Assembly (NCBI GenBank): GCA_013399015.1
Contig: VWZX01010557.1
Location: forward strand, 700,224 to 764,223
DNA length: 64,000 nt
Source of the DNA: Galbula dea
Lineage: Eukaryota > Chordata > Aves > Piciformes > Galbulidae
Direction of reading: 5' to 3'
Part shown: positions 35,941 to 47,600 of the stretch, in pieces
How the letters are laid out: each line of letters begins with the position of its first letter
Position numbering within the stretch: the stretch's first letter is position 1
Program-made: the position numbers and the translations under genes
Notes under the pieces: model-generated
Told to the model about the DNA's origin: nothing
Seen by the model: only the letters and a program-made list of their open reading frames with translations
The model's database searches: none

Positions 35941-36929
35941 GCTAGAGGTTTCTAAGCCTGTGCAGTTCTGAAATACAGATGCTTTTGGTTAGTAACTCAG
36001 GGGCAGATGCAGTAGAAATGAGCACTTTTGCTCTCCTCCCAGTCCTCTGGTGGTAGCTGTCCCACCAAAAGGAAGATATCCAGCCTCAGGGAGACCTCAG
36101 AAGGCTGCATTGTCTTGATTATACTCTTATTTTGGCCAAAGCATCAGGGGGTTTTACAGTTGCGCCAAACATACTGCTAGATTTTGTGTCCACACTCTGT
36201 GAATTACATTTTACCATGGGGAGCAAACAGCTATTTCCAAAAAGCAGTTTTAAAAAATCATTCCTTATGGCAAGGTGAGACATCGTCAAAGTGATTGTTA
36301 TAGTTGGTGATAATTAACAAAATGATCCAGTCACAAGACTGTGCACCACAAGAACTTTCCTTTAACATTGTAATACAGTCATATATGAGCCAAACTATCC
36401 AAAAGTAATTGGGAGAGGCAGCGAACTGTGATGTGTGCTGGTTTGCAAACACCATGGACAGTTTGGAGTTCTCTGAGCTCCCATCCGCCTCAATAAATTC
36501 AGTTCAGACTTGTGCTATAGGAATTGACAGCAGATATCTAATCCCCAAAAGTGGATTATTTACATTTTTTGATACGTTACATTGCATTACATCCTGTCAT
36601 GTTGTATCTCATCACAAGCAGATATAATATCGCATAACATGATGTGACATGATGATAGACGTCAGAAATGTTTTTTGTTGTTTTGGGTTTTTTAAGATTT
36701 TATATCTAGTATCCAAAATGTTTCCAAATGGTTTCTAGGAAGATCGAGTGGATAAGGCAAGTGCCTAGATTACAGCTTCCTCTGGTAGCCGCTGCACTGC
36801 CTTTCCATGCATTCTTTTAAAAAGAGCCACCTTGCTTTGCAGTTTCAAGAAATCTCAGCAATACAGTTTTGTACATGTTTTGCAAATATTTTTAAAAGAT
36901 TCATTAGAAGGGAAATCAGCAGAACACAT
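35941..36929. other. Non-coding DNA, no gene seen
   Basis: No gene is supported. At 36445-36461 the sequence GCAAACACCATGGACAG matches the right part of the REST/NRSF RE1 motif (CACC, two bases, GGACAG) while the left part is degenerate. A G/T tract lies at about 36671-36692. Confidence 0.45.
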
Positions 36930-37320
36930 GTTCAATAAAAGCATTAAATGACAACAGCTGCTGCAAATTACCTCTGCTGAAAGGAAACCCCAGAAACGCT
37001 TTGCAAACTTTAACAATGTACTCTAGCTGTTGCTTGCTCACACCGTCGCTCGCTAGTCATTTCTGAGACACAGTTGGTGGAGAAACATTAATTTGTCCTT
37101 GTTCTTGAGACTGGCAGGTGTCACTTTGCCCAGTGTGGGACGTGAGTGACAGATATTTTGCAGCTGATGAAATGAGAATGCAGAAATTCAAGAGTGCCTC
37201 TGGGATTTCGCTGGTCATTTGTGGCCAGCACAAGGGCAGGGCCCGCTGATTCACTAATGCAAGACTGGCTGATGTTGCTGTTGCTGCAGGCTGCTGCAGA
37301 TTCACACCATTTTAAATAAT
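36930..37320. promoter_or_regulatory. Candidate conserved non-coding element
   Basis: Repeat-free mixed-complexity DNA contains TGAGTGACAG at 37143-37152, which matches a PBX/MEIS-type composite site, and a small CpG cluster (CACCGTCGCTCGC near 37041-37053). A minus-strand frame of 82 codons (37057-37305) has no known family. It lies directly before a (CA)n microsatellite. Regulatory function is inferred only. Confidence 0.3.
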
Positions 37321-37342
37321 ATTTGTATTATGAAGCTTTTCT

Positions 37343-37362
37343 CACACACACACACACACACA
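37343..37362 (+). repeat. (CA)10 microsatellite
   Basis: Ten perfect CA units are followed by an interrupted CATGCACGCACATGC extension. It is likely to vary in length between individuals. Confidence 0.9.
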
Positions 37363-37437
37363 TGCACGCACATGCTTGATAGTATTGTGTGCTTTGCTGC
37401 TTTCTAGGTTTGTACTATCTGGGAAATTGTTCTAATT

Positions 37438-37470
37438 GGGTTTTTTGTTGGGGTTGGTTTTTTTTTTAAT
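37438..37470 (+). repeat. G/T-rich low-complexity tract
   Basis: GGGTTTTTTGTTGGGGTTGG followed by ten T bases forms another strand-skewed G/T tract. Confidence 0.65.
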
Positions 37471-37635
37471 TCTGTCATATGCTCAAGTCTTTCTCAAAAG
37501 GATTTTACCTGCATCTGCTATCTTTAATTCTTTGGATAACAGAAACAGAATTGACTAAAAGCAAGATGTAAGCTAATCTGGGGGAAATTGATTAAAAACA
37601 ACAGCAGTATTAAAGATGCAATTAATAAAATAATT

Positions 37636-37662
37636 ACAGAATCACACAGAATCACAGAATAT
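37636..37662 (-). mobile_element. CR1 tail remnant, minus strand
   Basis: ACAGAATCACACAGAATCACAGAAT is the reverse complement of a CR1 octamer tail, ATTCTGTG-ATTCTGTGTG-ATTCTGT, the same variant tail seen at 3545-3562. The body that should follow at higher coordinates (from ~37661) is too worn to recognise. It may be a very short truncated insertion or one decayed except for its tail. Confidence 0.6.
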
Positions 37663-38010
37663 AATTTCAAGATTTAGGAAGAGAGTGAGGAGAATTATAT
37701 CAATTTAAGTATTTCTTTCATCTTATTTAGAAAAACAGGAAAATATGTTTCATGTAGAAATTCACAAGGCTCAGTCCAAATAAAAAATTATATTAGGAAA
37801 TGAACAACATTTTCCTGTTAAAGAGTTAAGAATGAGATTTGTTTAATTTCAACACTATCCTGCAGTTCACCTTTATCTTTCCTTTAAGTCTCAGGGCATT
37901 TTCTTTGCAGGCAGTGTAGTGGCTGGGATTTCTAAACCCCCTGCAAAAAAAATAATTATAAGTACAAGGAAAAGAAATTGTCTGGAGTTGATGCCTCGAA
38001 CAGATATTTT

Positions 38011-38033
38011 CAACATTATTTTAAATAATGTTG
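38011..38033. repeat. Perfect 10-base hairpin
   Basis: CAACATTATT (38011-38020) pairs fully with AATAATGTTG (38024-38033) around TTA. It lies in AT-rich DNA and no terminator or RNA family is implied. Confidence 0.85.
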
Positions 38034-39102
38034 GGGGCTTTTCACATTCAGGAATTTTATGTGAAAGGAGAGAAGGGGTGAAAATGTTCTATAGTTTCTG
38101 AAATACTGCCTATAAAAACTAGAGTGCAAATTAAAAGAAAAACAATTTTTCAAACGCTATTAGATTTTATTTAAAGTACATGTTATTTTGCAGGTGGTGA
38201 TTTTCAAGACAACCCAAAAATTTCAGGACAGTGTCTCATTTTGTTAACCATGTTAAATGTACTGTGCATAGAGCAGTGTAATCCAGAGAACCACTAACAC
38301 CATTTTCATTTGTTATAAATACTTATTAACATATTTGTCTCTTTAATGATTAACTGTCTTTGAATATTAGGAGATTTTTACAACATCTTTTTCATACTGA
38401 GAAGACTCAGCAAAAGGCTGAGCTTTATTTTATAAGTGAGACTTCATTTGATATGCATTCTGACTTTAAAAGAACCATAATATTTTAATCGATCTCTCTG
38501 TAAAGATCATGATTATTATAAATGAGATACAGTGGTGCACATCAAGCCTGACTGGTAGATAGGAGGTCATGAGTCAGGAATTCTATGAAGAGGGGAAGTA
38601 AAAACTAGAAAATTTTCCAACATTATTGTTTAAAGGAACAATTATGTACACTGGAACGTGAATGCAAGACTTCAGTTACATGTGCAGACTTATCAGCTTT
38701 CTTTTTCCATTATATTTCCTTCAAAACGGTCCTGAAAAATATCTTTTAAATAAAAAAAAATTAACCCCCCATTATTTATTATGGAAAACATGTAATTTCC
38801 TACTGAACTCTTCACATTCATGAAATAGACGACATTAAAAATCATGGCAGAGAAATATATCTGATGAAAACACTGATACAAACGTAGGCTGTGAAAACAC
38901 TGGTTAATGTCATTTGCCAAATGTTACTTTATTGTAGAAAATTGCTTGTGTTAAATAATTTGAAACACACATAAAGATAGCATCTGATAAGATACAAGCT
39001 TGTTATTTGAGTATAATTCCATTATCAGAATTGAAAAAATTATTGTGAATAGATTTTTTTCCTATCAAAACTCTAATCTCTCCAAACCAATACTGTTTTA
39101 TT

Positions 39103-39143
39103 TACACACACGTGCAAGTACACACACACATATATAGATATAT
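39103..39143 (+). repeat. Compound CA/TA microsatellite
   Basis: ACACACACG, then a CACACACACA run and TATATAGATATATC form an imperfect compound dinucleotide repeat. Confidence 0.7.
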
Positions 39144-39599
39144 CTGCACATTTTCAATTGATATTTCTGCCCCTAGTTGCAAATGCAATGATATACTGTT
39201 ATTCTTTGGAAACCAAATATTTTTTCTATATGCCATGCTTCCTTAATTAGACATTTTCTTTACAGTGATCAAATATAATTAGCAGTTAACAAGTATTTAA
39301 TGAAAACAAACTGTTTTCCTTTGAAATCTTTCCAATCCGACGTATTTTAAGATTCGAGAAGATCATTGTAGCATAACAGCTAAAAATAAGTGTATGATTA
39401 AAAGCTTGTCAGGTATTGCATCATTTCAGAAAAATAAAAATAGAGAAGGTAAACACTCAAGATCCTGATTCATGTCAGGTACAAATCTTTTAATTTAAGA
39501 TACTGCTTTAAATGAAGCAGTACTGTTAGTGGTTCAGTGTGCTATAGATCTGCCTTTTAACTACCCTATTTGATATCATTAAGTACTAAGACATTACCC

Positions 39600-40110
39600 T
39601 AGTATGTTTGATTACTACTTGAGCGAGAGGAGAAGAAAGTGCACTTACACTGGACTCATTGACAGTGAGGTGCTATAGCAACTCTCCTGTAATTAATTGT
39701 GAGTGAAAGGGGGTTTGGTTTTTGCAGCCTCGTAAAACTTTTCCCACATGGCTGAACCCACGGTCAGGAGACGTTAGGCAACATTAACTGCCTGAACATT
39801 TCTGCAAGGCTCTGGAGGAAGCAGCTCGGCACTGGGGCTCCAATTCTGAAAACCCTGGGACACAAAACATCAGCGTATACCTTTCATCTTAGCTGAGATT
39901 TGAAGAAGGTTCAGACCACAGAGGCTCCTTAATTCTCACTAATTCATTTGCTTTCCTGATTCACTTGGCTTGGGATAACCTGCGAATGATAATGAACCTG
40001 TAAGGGGAGCGCTTAGTCCCTTGCCTTTGAATGTGCTCGGCATGGATTGAGGGCTTTCTGTGAATCTTGCAAGAGGAAAAGAATCTTATTAGCACTGATT
40101 GCCAGTCATG
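39600..40110. promoter_or_regulatory. Candidate conserved non-coding element
   Basis: About 500 bases are repeat-free, with intermediate G+C, several CpGs and homeodomain-type TAATTAATTG at 39690-39699. No open frame above 60 codons crosses it. Its texture contrasts with the AT-rich low-complexity DNA on both sides and is the best enhancer-like candidate in the 30-40 kb block. Conservation was not tested. Confidence 0.33.
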
Positions 40111-43100
40111 AGGTTGCTTCTAAAAATTGCTCTTGTATTTTTAACTCTTGCTTGCTTATAACAATCCTAGCTAAGGGGAGAAATGTGTTATTTACACATT
40201 GAACATGGCATTGTTCTCAACATTTACTCATTTCTCTTTGCAATTTGATCTAATCATAACACATTTGCTTTACGTATGTCATTGCTGCACCACTGTGAAC
40301 ACTTCATAATTTTTACCATGATTATTCGACAAGTTCATAACTAGCCAAGTCCTCATCTCTTTACCCCCAGCTAAACATCCTCTTTGCATAAATGTATGCT
40401 CTCTAGAATAAAGAGTCTAATTTTTTTTCCTTTTGTTATTAACCATTTCAGCAGAACACAAGTTGTACTGCTTTTTATGTTACTAGTGAATTTCTAGCAG
40501 ATTTGATACTCTCTCTTATTGGTTCTTATGAGTTCTTAAAATAAATATATTTTGGATCTGGATACAAGCAAGAATTTAAGACCCAGTGAGGATATCTGAA
40601 AATAAAAGTGGGAAAAAGTGGTTTATTTTTATTTCTATTTGCCAAAGGAACATTCAGATTAGGACTATTTTTTTTCCCCACTCATTTATGTGAATTTAGA
40701 TAAATATAGAAGAAATGGATTGAAATCCAGAAATCTGTGTCAGAGTTACTCTGTTTAGACCACCACATTCCTTGTAGAGGCAGCCATTGCTAATGGCTGA
40801 GGACTCATAGTCCAGTTTCCCATGGCCACTGCCATTGCCAGAATCAAACTCTAACTCCTCATCAAACCCTGAGAGATCCCAGCCTTAAACAGCATGCTCT
40901 GTTCACTGCCTTAGGGATGTAGGATTTTTTTACTACCAAATGCTTCTAGGAAAAGCTTTCATAAGCTTTTCAGGTGGCCAACCCATCTTTTTGGAAAAAA
41001 TGCATTTTCCTCTCATTTCTAACCTTTTAAATACAACATATGTGCAGTTCTACAAAACCAGTGCTTCAGCTTTGGTATTTAGTAACAACTCTGGTACCAA
41101 CCAAAGAAAGCCTTACGCTGCTTCCACACCTGGGACAGAAGTGCATGATGCATTATGCTGACACAAAGATAAAATTCTTTTGTGTGGATTTTATTTCCTT
41201 GCATCTAGATGGGCGCAGTATGGCATTCACTTAAGGCAAAAAAAATTTGCTTCCAGTTTCAGTTAATGAAATAATTTCCTTAGATTTCTCTTGAAATATG
41301 AATTTTGTGGGTTTTCTCTCTTATTTTTCGTTACTTCAAAAATCCCCTCTAAGTGACAAAATATTACACCCACTCTTTCTCAACAGAATTTGCCAAAAAG
41401 GATAAGTATGTGAGACTGCTGGAACTCAAATTTGAACTGGAATTTCTTGTGTGGGAATATGAATTACTATTATATTGATAGGCTCAACTCTCCTTCAAAG
41501 GGCATGAATAAATGCTGATCAGCCAATGGAACTTGTGTTGCATGGGAAGTCTTAACAGTTTGACGTTTGCTTGTCAAATCATTAAATGTTTCCATAGGAC
41601 ACTTACCAAAAAAATCCCTACTTGTTTTGGAAATGTCACACACAAATATCTACATTTTGCCACAAAATGTCAAAACAAGACATTGATTCAATCTGCTATA
41701 TTTCAAAATGTCAATTTGGTACTTTTTATCAGTATTTTCACTGTATATGATGTCTAAATTTTACTTAGAAAATATTTTAGAAAATTTCGTTGAGTTTTAC
41801 TTTTCCACAGTAAAACCCAGGCTCAGAAAAATCACATATTTTTATTGGAAAGTTTCTCACAGCTCTATGGACAATGGTGAATGGAAAAATACTTCTTTAT
41901 TGAAACTTCCTTACAAAGTTTTTTGCTTTTGCTTTAAATATTGCAAAGAATATTTCATATTCAATTACAAAAAAAAATAACAAAAACCCACCAAACCCAC
42001 ACCCTAAGTTTGCTGAATGTATGGCCAATACTATGGAAAAAAAACCCCAAACCCTTCAATATCACCAGAATATCCCACTCCTTTTTTTATCGGTACTTAA
42101 ATGTAGGTAAAGACATACCAATCTGAACAACATGTCTCAAACCTCCCATATTCATCTTAAGAAGAGCAAGTCCTTGAGAGCCTGGGTCCCCTCAGACAAT
42201 CCTAGGAGAATATTACATTTGAGAATAGCTAAACTTAAACTTATACAGCAGACAAATTGGGTTCAAACTATCTCCATACCCTGAGGACCAAGCTGCCCCT
42301 GTTTGCTGTAAGAAGCATCCCTATATGACGAGTATTTTGGTTTTTGATTTCTTGTCTGCTGCCTTGTCCTCCAATAAAATCATAAGGCCCACATAGCCTG
42401 GCTGCATCTTCCATATAACACCTTTGCAAATTGTGGGAAATACAACAGCACTCCTGCATCTCACTGATATGTTACTGCCCAGCATTCTGCTTATTTTTCT
42501 GGCTGTTTTTTTCCACTGCTGGAGCTCTCTAGCTGCTTATTAGAGCTTCTCTGCTGGGACAATATTCACTTCTTGACCCCAGGCTCAATTTTGAGCCCAT
42601 GCAACCCCCTGGCAATTTTAGAACAAAATCCTGCTGGCTCCTGCTCCACTATTAATCAGGAATTCCCACCACATTTTTCTCACCACCAATTTTCACTCAT
42701 AGCACTTCCAAAAATTTTGCACAATGTTAAGTCATTTTACAGCAATAAAGCACAGCTCTTAACTAATCTATTATCCCTCTATGTCTGAAAATGTGAGCAA
42801 AATTGGAAAGTGGAACTCACCCACATTTTTCAGCTAAACTTGCAAATGTGCTAGAGAAGAAATTATTTTCTCCTCTAACACTCTAGTCAAAAAGCATCAA
42901 TTGGCAAGTTATGCTCATTTACATACATTTTCTATTAAACTTTTCTATCATAAAAAATTGCCTTTATGATCCAAACACATAATTTATTATGCAATGCACC
43001 ACCACCATCATCACAGTGAATTGCATTTTACGTGTTTATACTAACAGGGAAGGTGATCAGCTTTAGCCTTCTTTTCATTATATGCATCATTCATCCTCCA

Positions 43101-43660
43101 CCACCAAGATCTCTGGATTCTGTAGCATATCCATCATTATCTAACTGCCAACTGTTTTCAGAGGTTCCACTGCTTTAAGCTCATTATTTCTTCAGATTGG
43201 TGAATCTACAGAGAATCTTTCCACAACATACAGCAGTCAGCATGGCACATGTGTACAGATGAATGGTAGAGGTTTGCCCTTCACAGTCTCTTTGTACCTA
43301 GTTTTGCCCCAGAACTACAGCATGTAATGAGCAGTAAATGTATACTCATATGTCTAAAAATAATAAAAAGTTAAATGGCATAAAAAATAATAACCAAATA
43401 GTGCCATCTTTGTGTGGATGGGTTGCTGTGAATAAATCTAGTTTACAGATTGCTCAGTAGTTTGGGGTTACCATTTCCTTATAAAGCAGGCTAAAGAACA
43501 TAGACAAAGAGCTGTGCTAAGATAAGGAATTTCTTTCCTGCCCCCATTTACTGTGCTGCATTTAATTTAATCAATAGCTGAATGGGGAAGAGGAGGAGAA
43601 TCGGATGGTTCAAGAGACTGATAATGGGATATCGAACCCTTCATCTCTATATCATTGATT
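40111..43660. other. Non-coding AT-rich DNA, no gene seen
   Basis: No gene is supported. Overlapping plus-strand frames of 73-90 codons at 40940-42126 run through T- and A-rich sequence without known motifs. An A/C tract occupies 41970-42055. Confidence 0.55.
41970..42055 (+). repeat. A/C-rich low-complexity tracts
   Basis: Two A/C blocks (AACAAAAACCCACCAAACCC and AAAAAAAACCCCAAACCC) flank a normal 25-base spacer. They resemble the tracts at 5.2, 16.3 and 50.0 kb. Confidence 0.65.
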
Positions 43661-44690
43661 CAACATAGGAATTGACACACTGGATCAGAGCAGTGTTCCA
43701 TCTCCTCAGATATCCTATCTGACAGTGGCCTGTACTAGACATGTTTCAGGGAGAGGCGTTAGAAAGGCTGTAGTAAGCATTTATGAGATAACCTGTCCAC
43801 AGGAAAGGTTCTTAACTCTCTCGTTTAGAATGTAGCTTACGTTCATACCTAGGACAGTCTGTAACTCTTCCAAAATCTTCTAAATCCAGTGGACTGCAAC
43901 ACAGATACGTTTATTCTAACATGTATCTAACTGAAGTCTGCATTCAGCTGAAGTCTTAGACACTAAGTTGCAATGAGTTCCAGAGGAGAATTAGGTGTTG
44001 CAAAATGGACAGCTTCATTGCACTTACTCTTAATTTGTTGACTTTCTAAATAAATAACCTCATCTATATACTGTGCAGCTGTTATCACTGATGGCCCAAC
44101 TAAGCCATCCTCTCTCTCGTTAAAATAATTTTTAACTTTTCAATCTGTCTAGAAATAAAGGGCTTTTCATGCTTCTAATTATTTACATTGCCCATCTCTA
44201 CACTTCATCTGTTTCTGATTCATCCTCTTTGAGACATGATAACCAAAACTGAACATACACCTGGTCAGGGCATACCACTGATTTATTTAATGACATTATA
44301 AGATTTTTGGCATTATTTCTCTCCCAATCCTTTTGCAACCTGACAGTTTGTTTGCCTTTTTGACCTTTGCTCCATACAGAGCAGAGAGTTTCATTGAACC
44401 ATCCAGTACAAGGCACAGGTCTTCTCTTGAGTGACAAAGCAATGTATTTGGGTAGCTCAAATTATTCCTTCTTATGTTTTGTTTGTCAACACTGAATCAT
44501 TATCCTTACCATTCAGCTAAATTCGTTAAATTTTGCTAGTTTCCTTACTGCTTTTTATGTTCTTCAATTTTCTGCAACATTTGAGTATTCTTTACTGTCT
44601 TTTTTACTTTCAAGTATCATATGCATTTTGATTGACTAAAATACAGGAAAAAATAAAACAGTATCTAGCCCTGCTATTAAGCCTGAAAAC
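43661..44690 (-). mobile_element. Old amniote-type LINE relic (CR1-like), about 1 kb, minus strand
   Basis: On the plus strand the order of phrases matches, from memory of reptile and bird genomes, the reverse complement of a CR1-like LINE common in turtles and crocodilians: TAGGAATTGACACACTGGAT, TCCTATCTGACAGTGGCC, GATAACCTGTCCACAGGAAA, CAATGAGTTCCAGAGG, GATAACCAAAACTGAACATA then CCTGGTCAGGGCATACC, and TTTTTGACCTTTGCTCC. The 3' end is at the low-coordinate side. All frames are broken; the 79-codon minus-strand frame at 44198-44437 is a leftover inside it. Divergence is high throughout, so insertion probably predates birds. The family name and the upper boundary are uncertain. Confidence 0.65.
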
Positions 44691-47600
44691 CTACCCACAC
44701 ATATATATATATACACATTAACTTTCTCTAGGTTTATAATGTCTTCTTTCTGTTCATTTTTCTCCTTTACTTAAACAGCTTCTAGTCTCTTCTTGTGTCC
44801 TTCTCTAGTGGCTATTTCCTGGCAGCGTTTTCCAATGAGATTTCTTTCAGAAATTCAGTTAAAATATGTTATTTGGTTAGCATAACACATTCTGCTAGAT
44901 TAGAAAAAAAAGGGCTTTCTTTATGTGACTATGTCACTTTCTGTCACACTGTCATGTCACTATTATATAACACCAAAGTCATGGTCTTATTATTCCAGTC
45001 CTAGTTTTAGTTTAGAAGGGGACATAGTGAGTTGACTTTTCCAGGAACATTCCTAAAGCCATAAAAATCAGCCTCAGCATTTTTTATTTTATCTACAATG
45101 GCTGCATGTAATGGGACTTTGCATATTCTCAAGAGCATTTCAAACACTTTTTTCTTTAACACCTCCTCAAGTCTCAGATGTCCTATCCCCTCCAGTATCC
45201 CGAGAGGAAAAAAAAAAATATGACGAAGGCAGTTGTCCCTACTGGCCTAAGTGAAATAAGCTAATGGTCTTGATCCAGATCTTAACACAAAATGTAAGCT
45301 AAACCCCAAAGAGATGACTTTGTTGGAAGTCTTAGAAAAGACATAGCATATGTGCAGCATGAACAAAATGAACAACTCTGTCACCGTGGGGAAGGTTCTA
45401 GTCCTTTGATTTTAGAATTAAGGAACATAGGCATTGTACTAAACAAAACCTTTCAGCTTTTTTCTTCTAAGTTCTTTCCTATGTGAGGAAGCAGAATTGC
45501 TGAGCCCATCAGGCTCTAAAATGTTCTTAACAAGAAACATAATGGTATGACACTAAGTATGTTAACTAGGCTGCAGGTGGAGAGCTATTTAATGTCACTC
45601 TGTGTCTGGCTAGCTAAAATGCTTTGTGTTTGTTTCTTTTGTAAAACAAAACTCTCTAATCCAGCAGCTACTGTGAACCTGCAGTTCTGGCTCTGTGGAC
45701 CTGAAGGCCACTAGAGACAGCAGCTTCAAATGTGCCTAAGTCTCCAGCTTCGTTCTCTTCTACAGATTTCTCTGGAATGACATGTTCAGAGCAAAGCCAT
45801 CAGCTGGAAGAAAAAAGACAGCTCAGTTACATTCAAGATTTGTATCACTTCAAAGACGATGAGGATAAAGAAGTCTTCTGTATCAACACCCTGCATGCAA
45901 CTGAGGGGAGATGAAGTGACTAACAAGCTGGGGTACTGCACAAGAACAGGTCCCCCCCTCCCTCAGCACTGGCCAAACATTCCCAGTGCACACAGGCACT
46001 GGAAGTCTCCAGGAGCTGTGAGCATGAGGCATTTCTGCTTTATCTCTGTACATGCATCCCTCACAGTCTCAGTTGGCTGGACTGAAGACTTAGCCCACAG
46101 CAAGGGAAATGTACATTATTCTGAACATTACTTGTGCCAGCAGTGTTTTTGAGTTAGTCTATTAAACATATATGACCTGAAAGCCTAAGACTGAGTTTCA
46201 AATGAGGCAGCTATTTTAAGGCTTGGTTTAATAAACCTAATTTATTATGTGAGATAACAGAGTTTTGTAATTGACTGCATGGCTTAAGTTAGTTATTTCT
46301 GTGAATAATGCTGCTAAATAAAACATGTTACGTGATCAGTCCATGGCAATCGGACATGCTGCCTAGACAGCAGCTCCCTTCACCCTTTTTCCTAAAAGGC
46401 AGAATAACCAAGAGGACTAGTCATCTCCACTGTAAATATCTGAATTACAGGAGCACAGCTGGAACATCATGGCTCCCTACTCCTGAACAACCTTTCCTAA
46501 AACTGTAGCAGCATGTCACTACTGAGGGATAAGATAAAGTTTTGTAACTTGCTACTGTCATGCTTAGAGTAAAGTGTACTTTCATCTTTAGCATTTCTGT
46601 TCTGTTTTGGTCTATTTTTAAAACATAAATGTGGCTTTCCTGGATGCTACTCTCAGTAGATAAAAGCATTAATCATTTTCATAAACAGGATAAAGCACCA
46701 CAATTACACAGAATGCACTGATGGCACCAGATCCAAGGCCAAGTAAATGTGCACCCTTCTACTGCTGGGCACACCAGAAAATACTTAATTTCAATTGATC
46801 AAAGTAGAATATTGGAAGAAAAACAAGTGAGTTCTTTAAGTGAATAGCAGTGGAGCTTTCCTATGCCTTAGGGCATAAAATGAAGCTCTGTGGGAGTCAG
46901 AAAGTAATTCTTCTCCTTCAAATAAGATGTTGCACAATTGGCCAAGCACAATTATGAATGATCTACCTACAATGCATAAGGTATAAGATACTGCTCTTAA
47001 GTCACACACACTGGTCATCTCTTCTGCTAAGGCAGCTTTTCTGTCTCCTGCCTCCATATCTTACATTAATGTGGGTAAAAGGTAGCTAGCCCTTTTGGAA
47101 ATATATTTAAAAAGAGGCATTAAAAACATCTTGAAAAATACTCTGATATTCTAGTGAAACTAGTAACTAGGATGAGGGATGAATACTACACTTGCATTTT
47201 AGCTTCAGCAAACGTTGCCAGTCGCAGCTATAAAGGGACGAAAAGGGTGAGCTCCTACAACAGTGATTATTTATAAAAGAAAATAGTTTAAAAATTAAGT
47301 AAAAAAAATTATTCGACTTACCTGGGTACTCCTTCCCCAAGGGAATGAGTAATATCTGTATTTCACAATGTACAACTCATGCAATCGGTGGCCTGCAAAA
47401 GGCAATACAGAAATAGATAAGGATATGTAAACAGAAAAGGGGAGGGGAGATGGGGCTTTCTGTCCAGTAAATGTCTAGTTCTTCTTGGATATTTGTAAAT
47501 GGAGACAGAATTCAGAGGCTGAAAATATTTCAGGAACCTCAACTGAAGTTGAATATTGGCATTCCTGCATCAAGACATCATCTAAAAAGCATGCTGAAAA

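Larger units (their letters stand above)
37663..39599. other. Non-coding AT-rich DNA, no gene seen
   Basis: No gene is supported. It includes the hairpin at 38011-38033 and a CA/TA mixed microsatellite at 39103-39143. Open frames stay at or below 75 codons. Confidence 0.55.
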
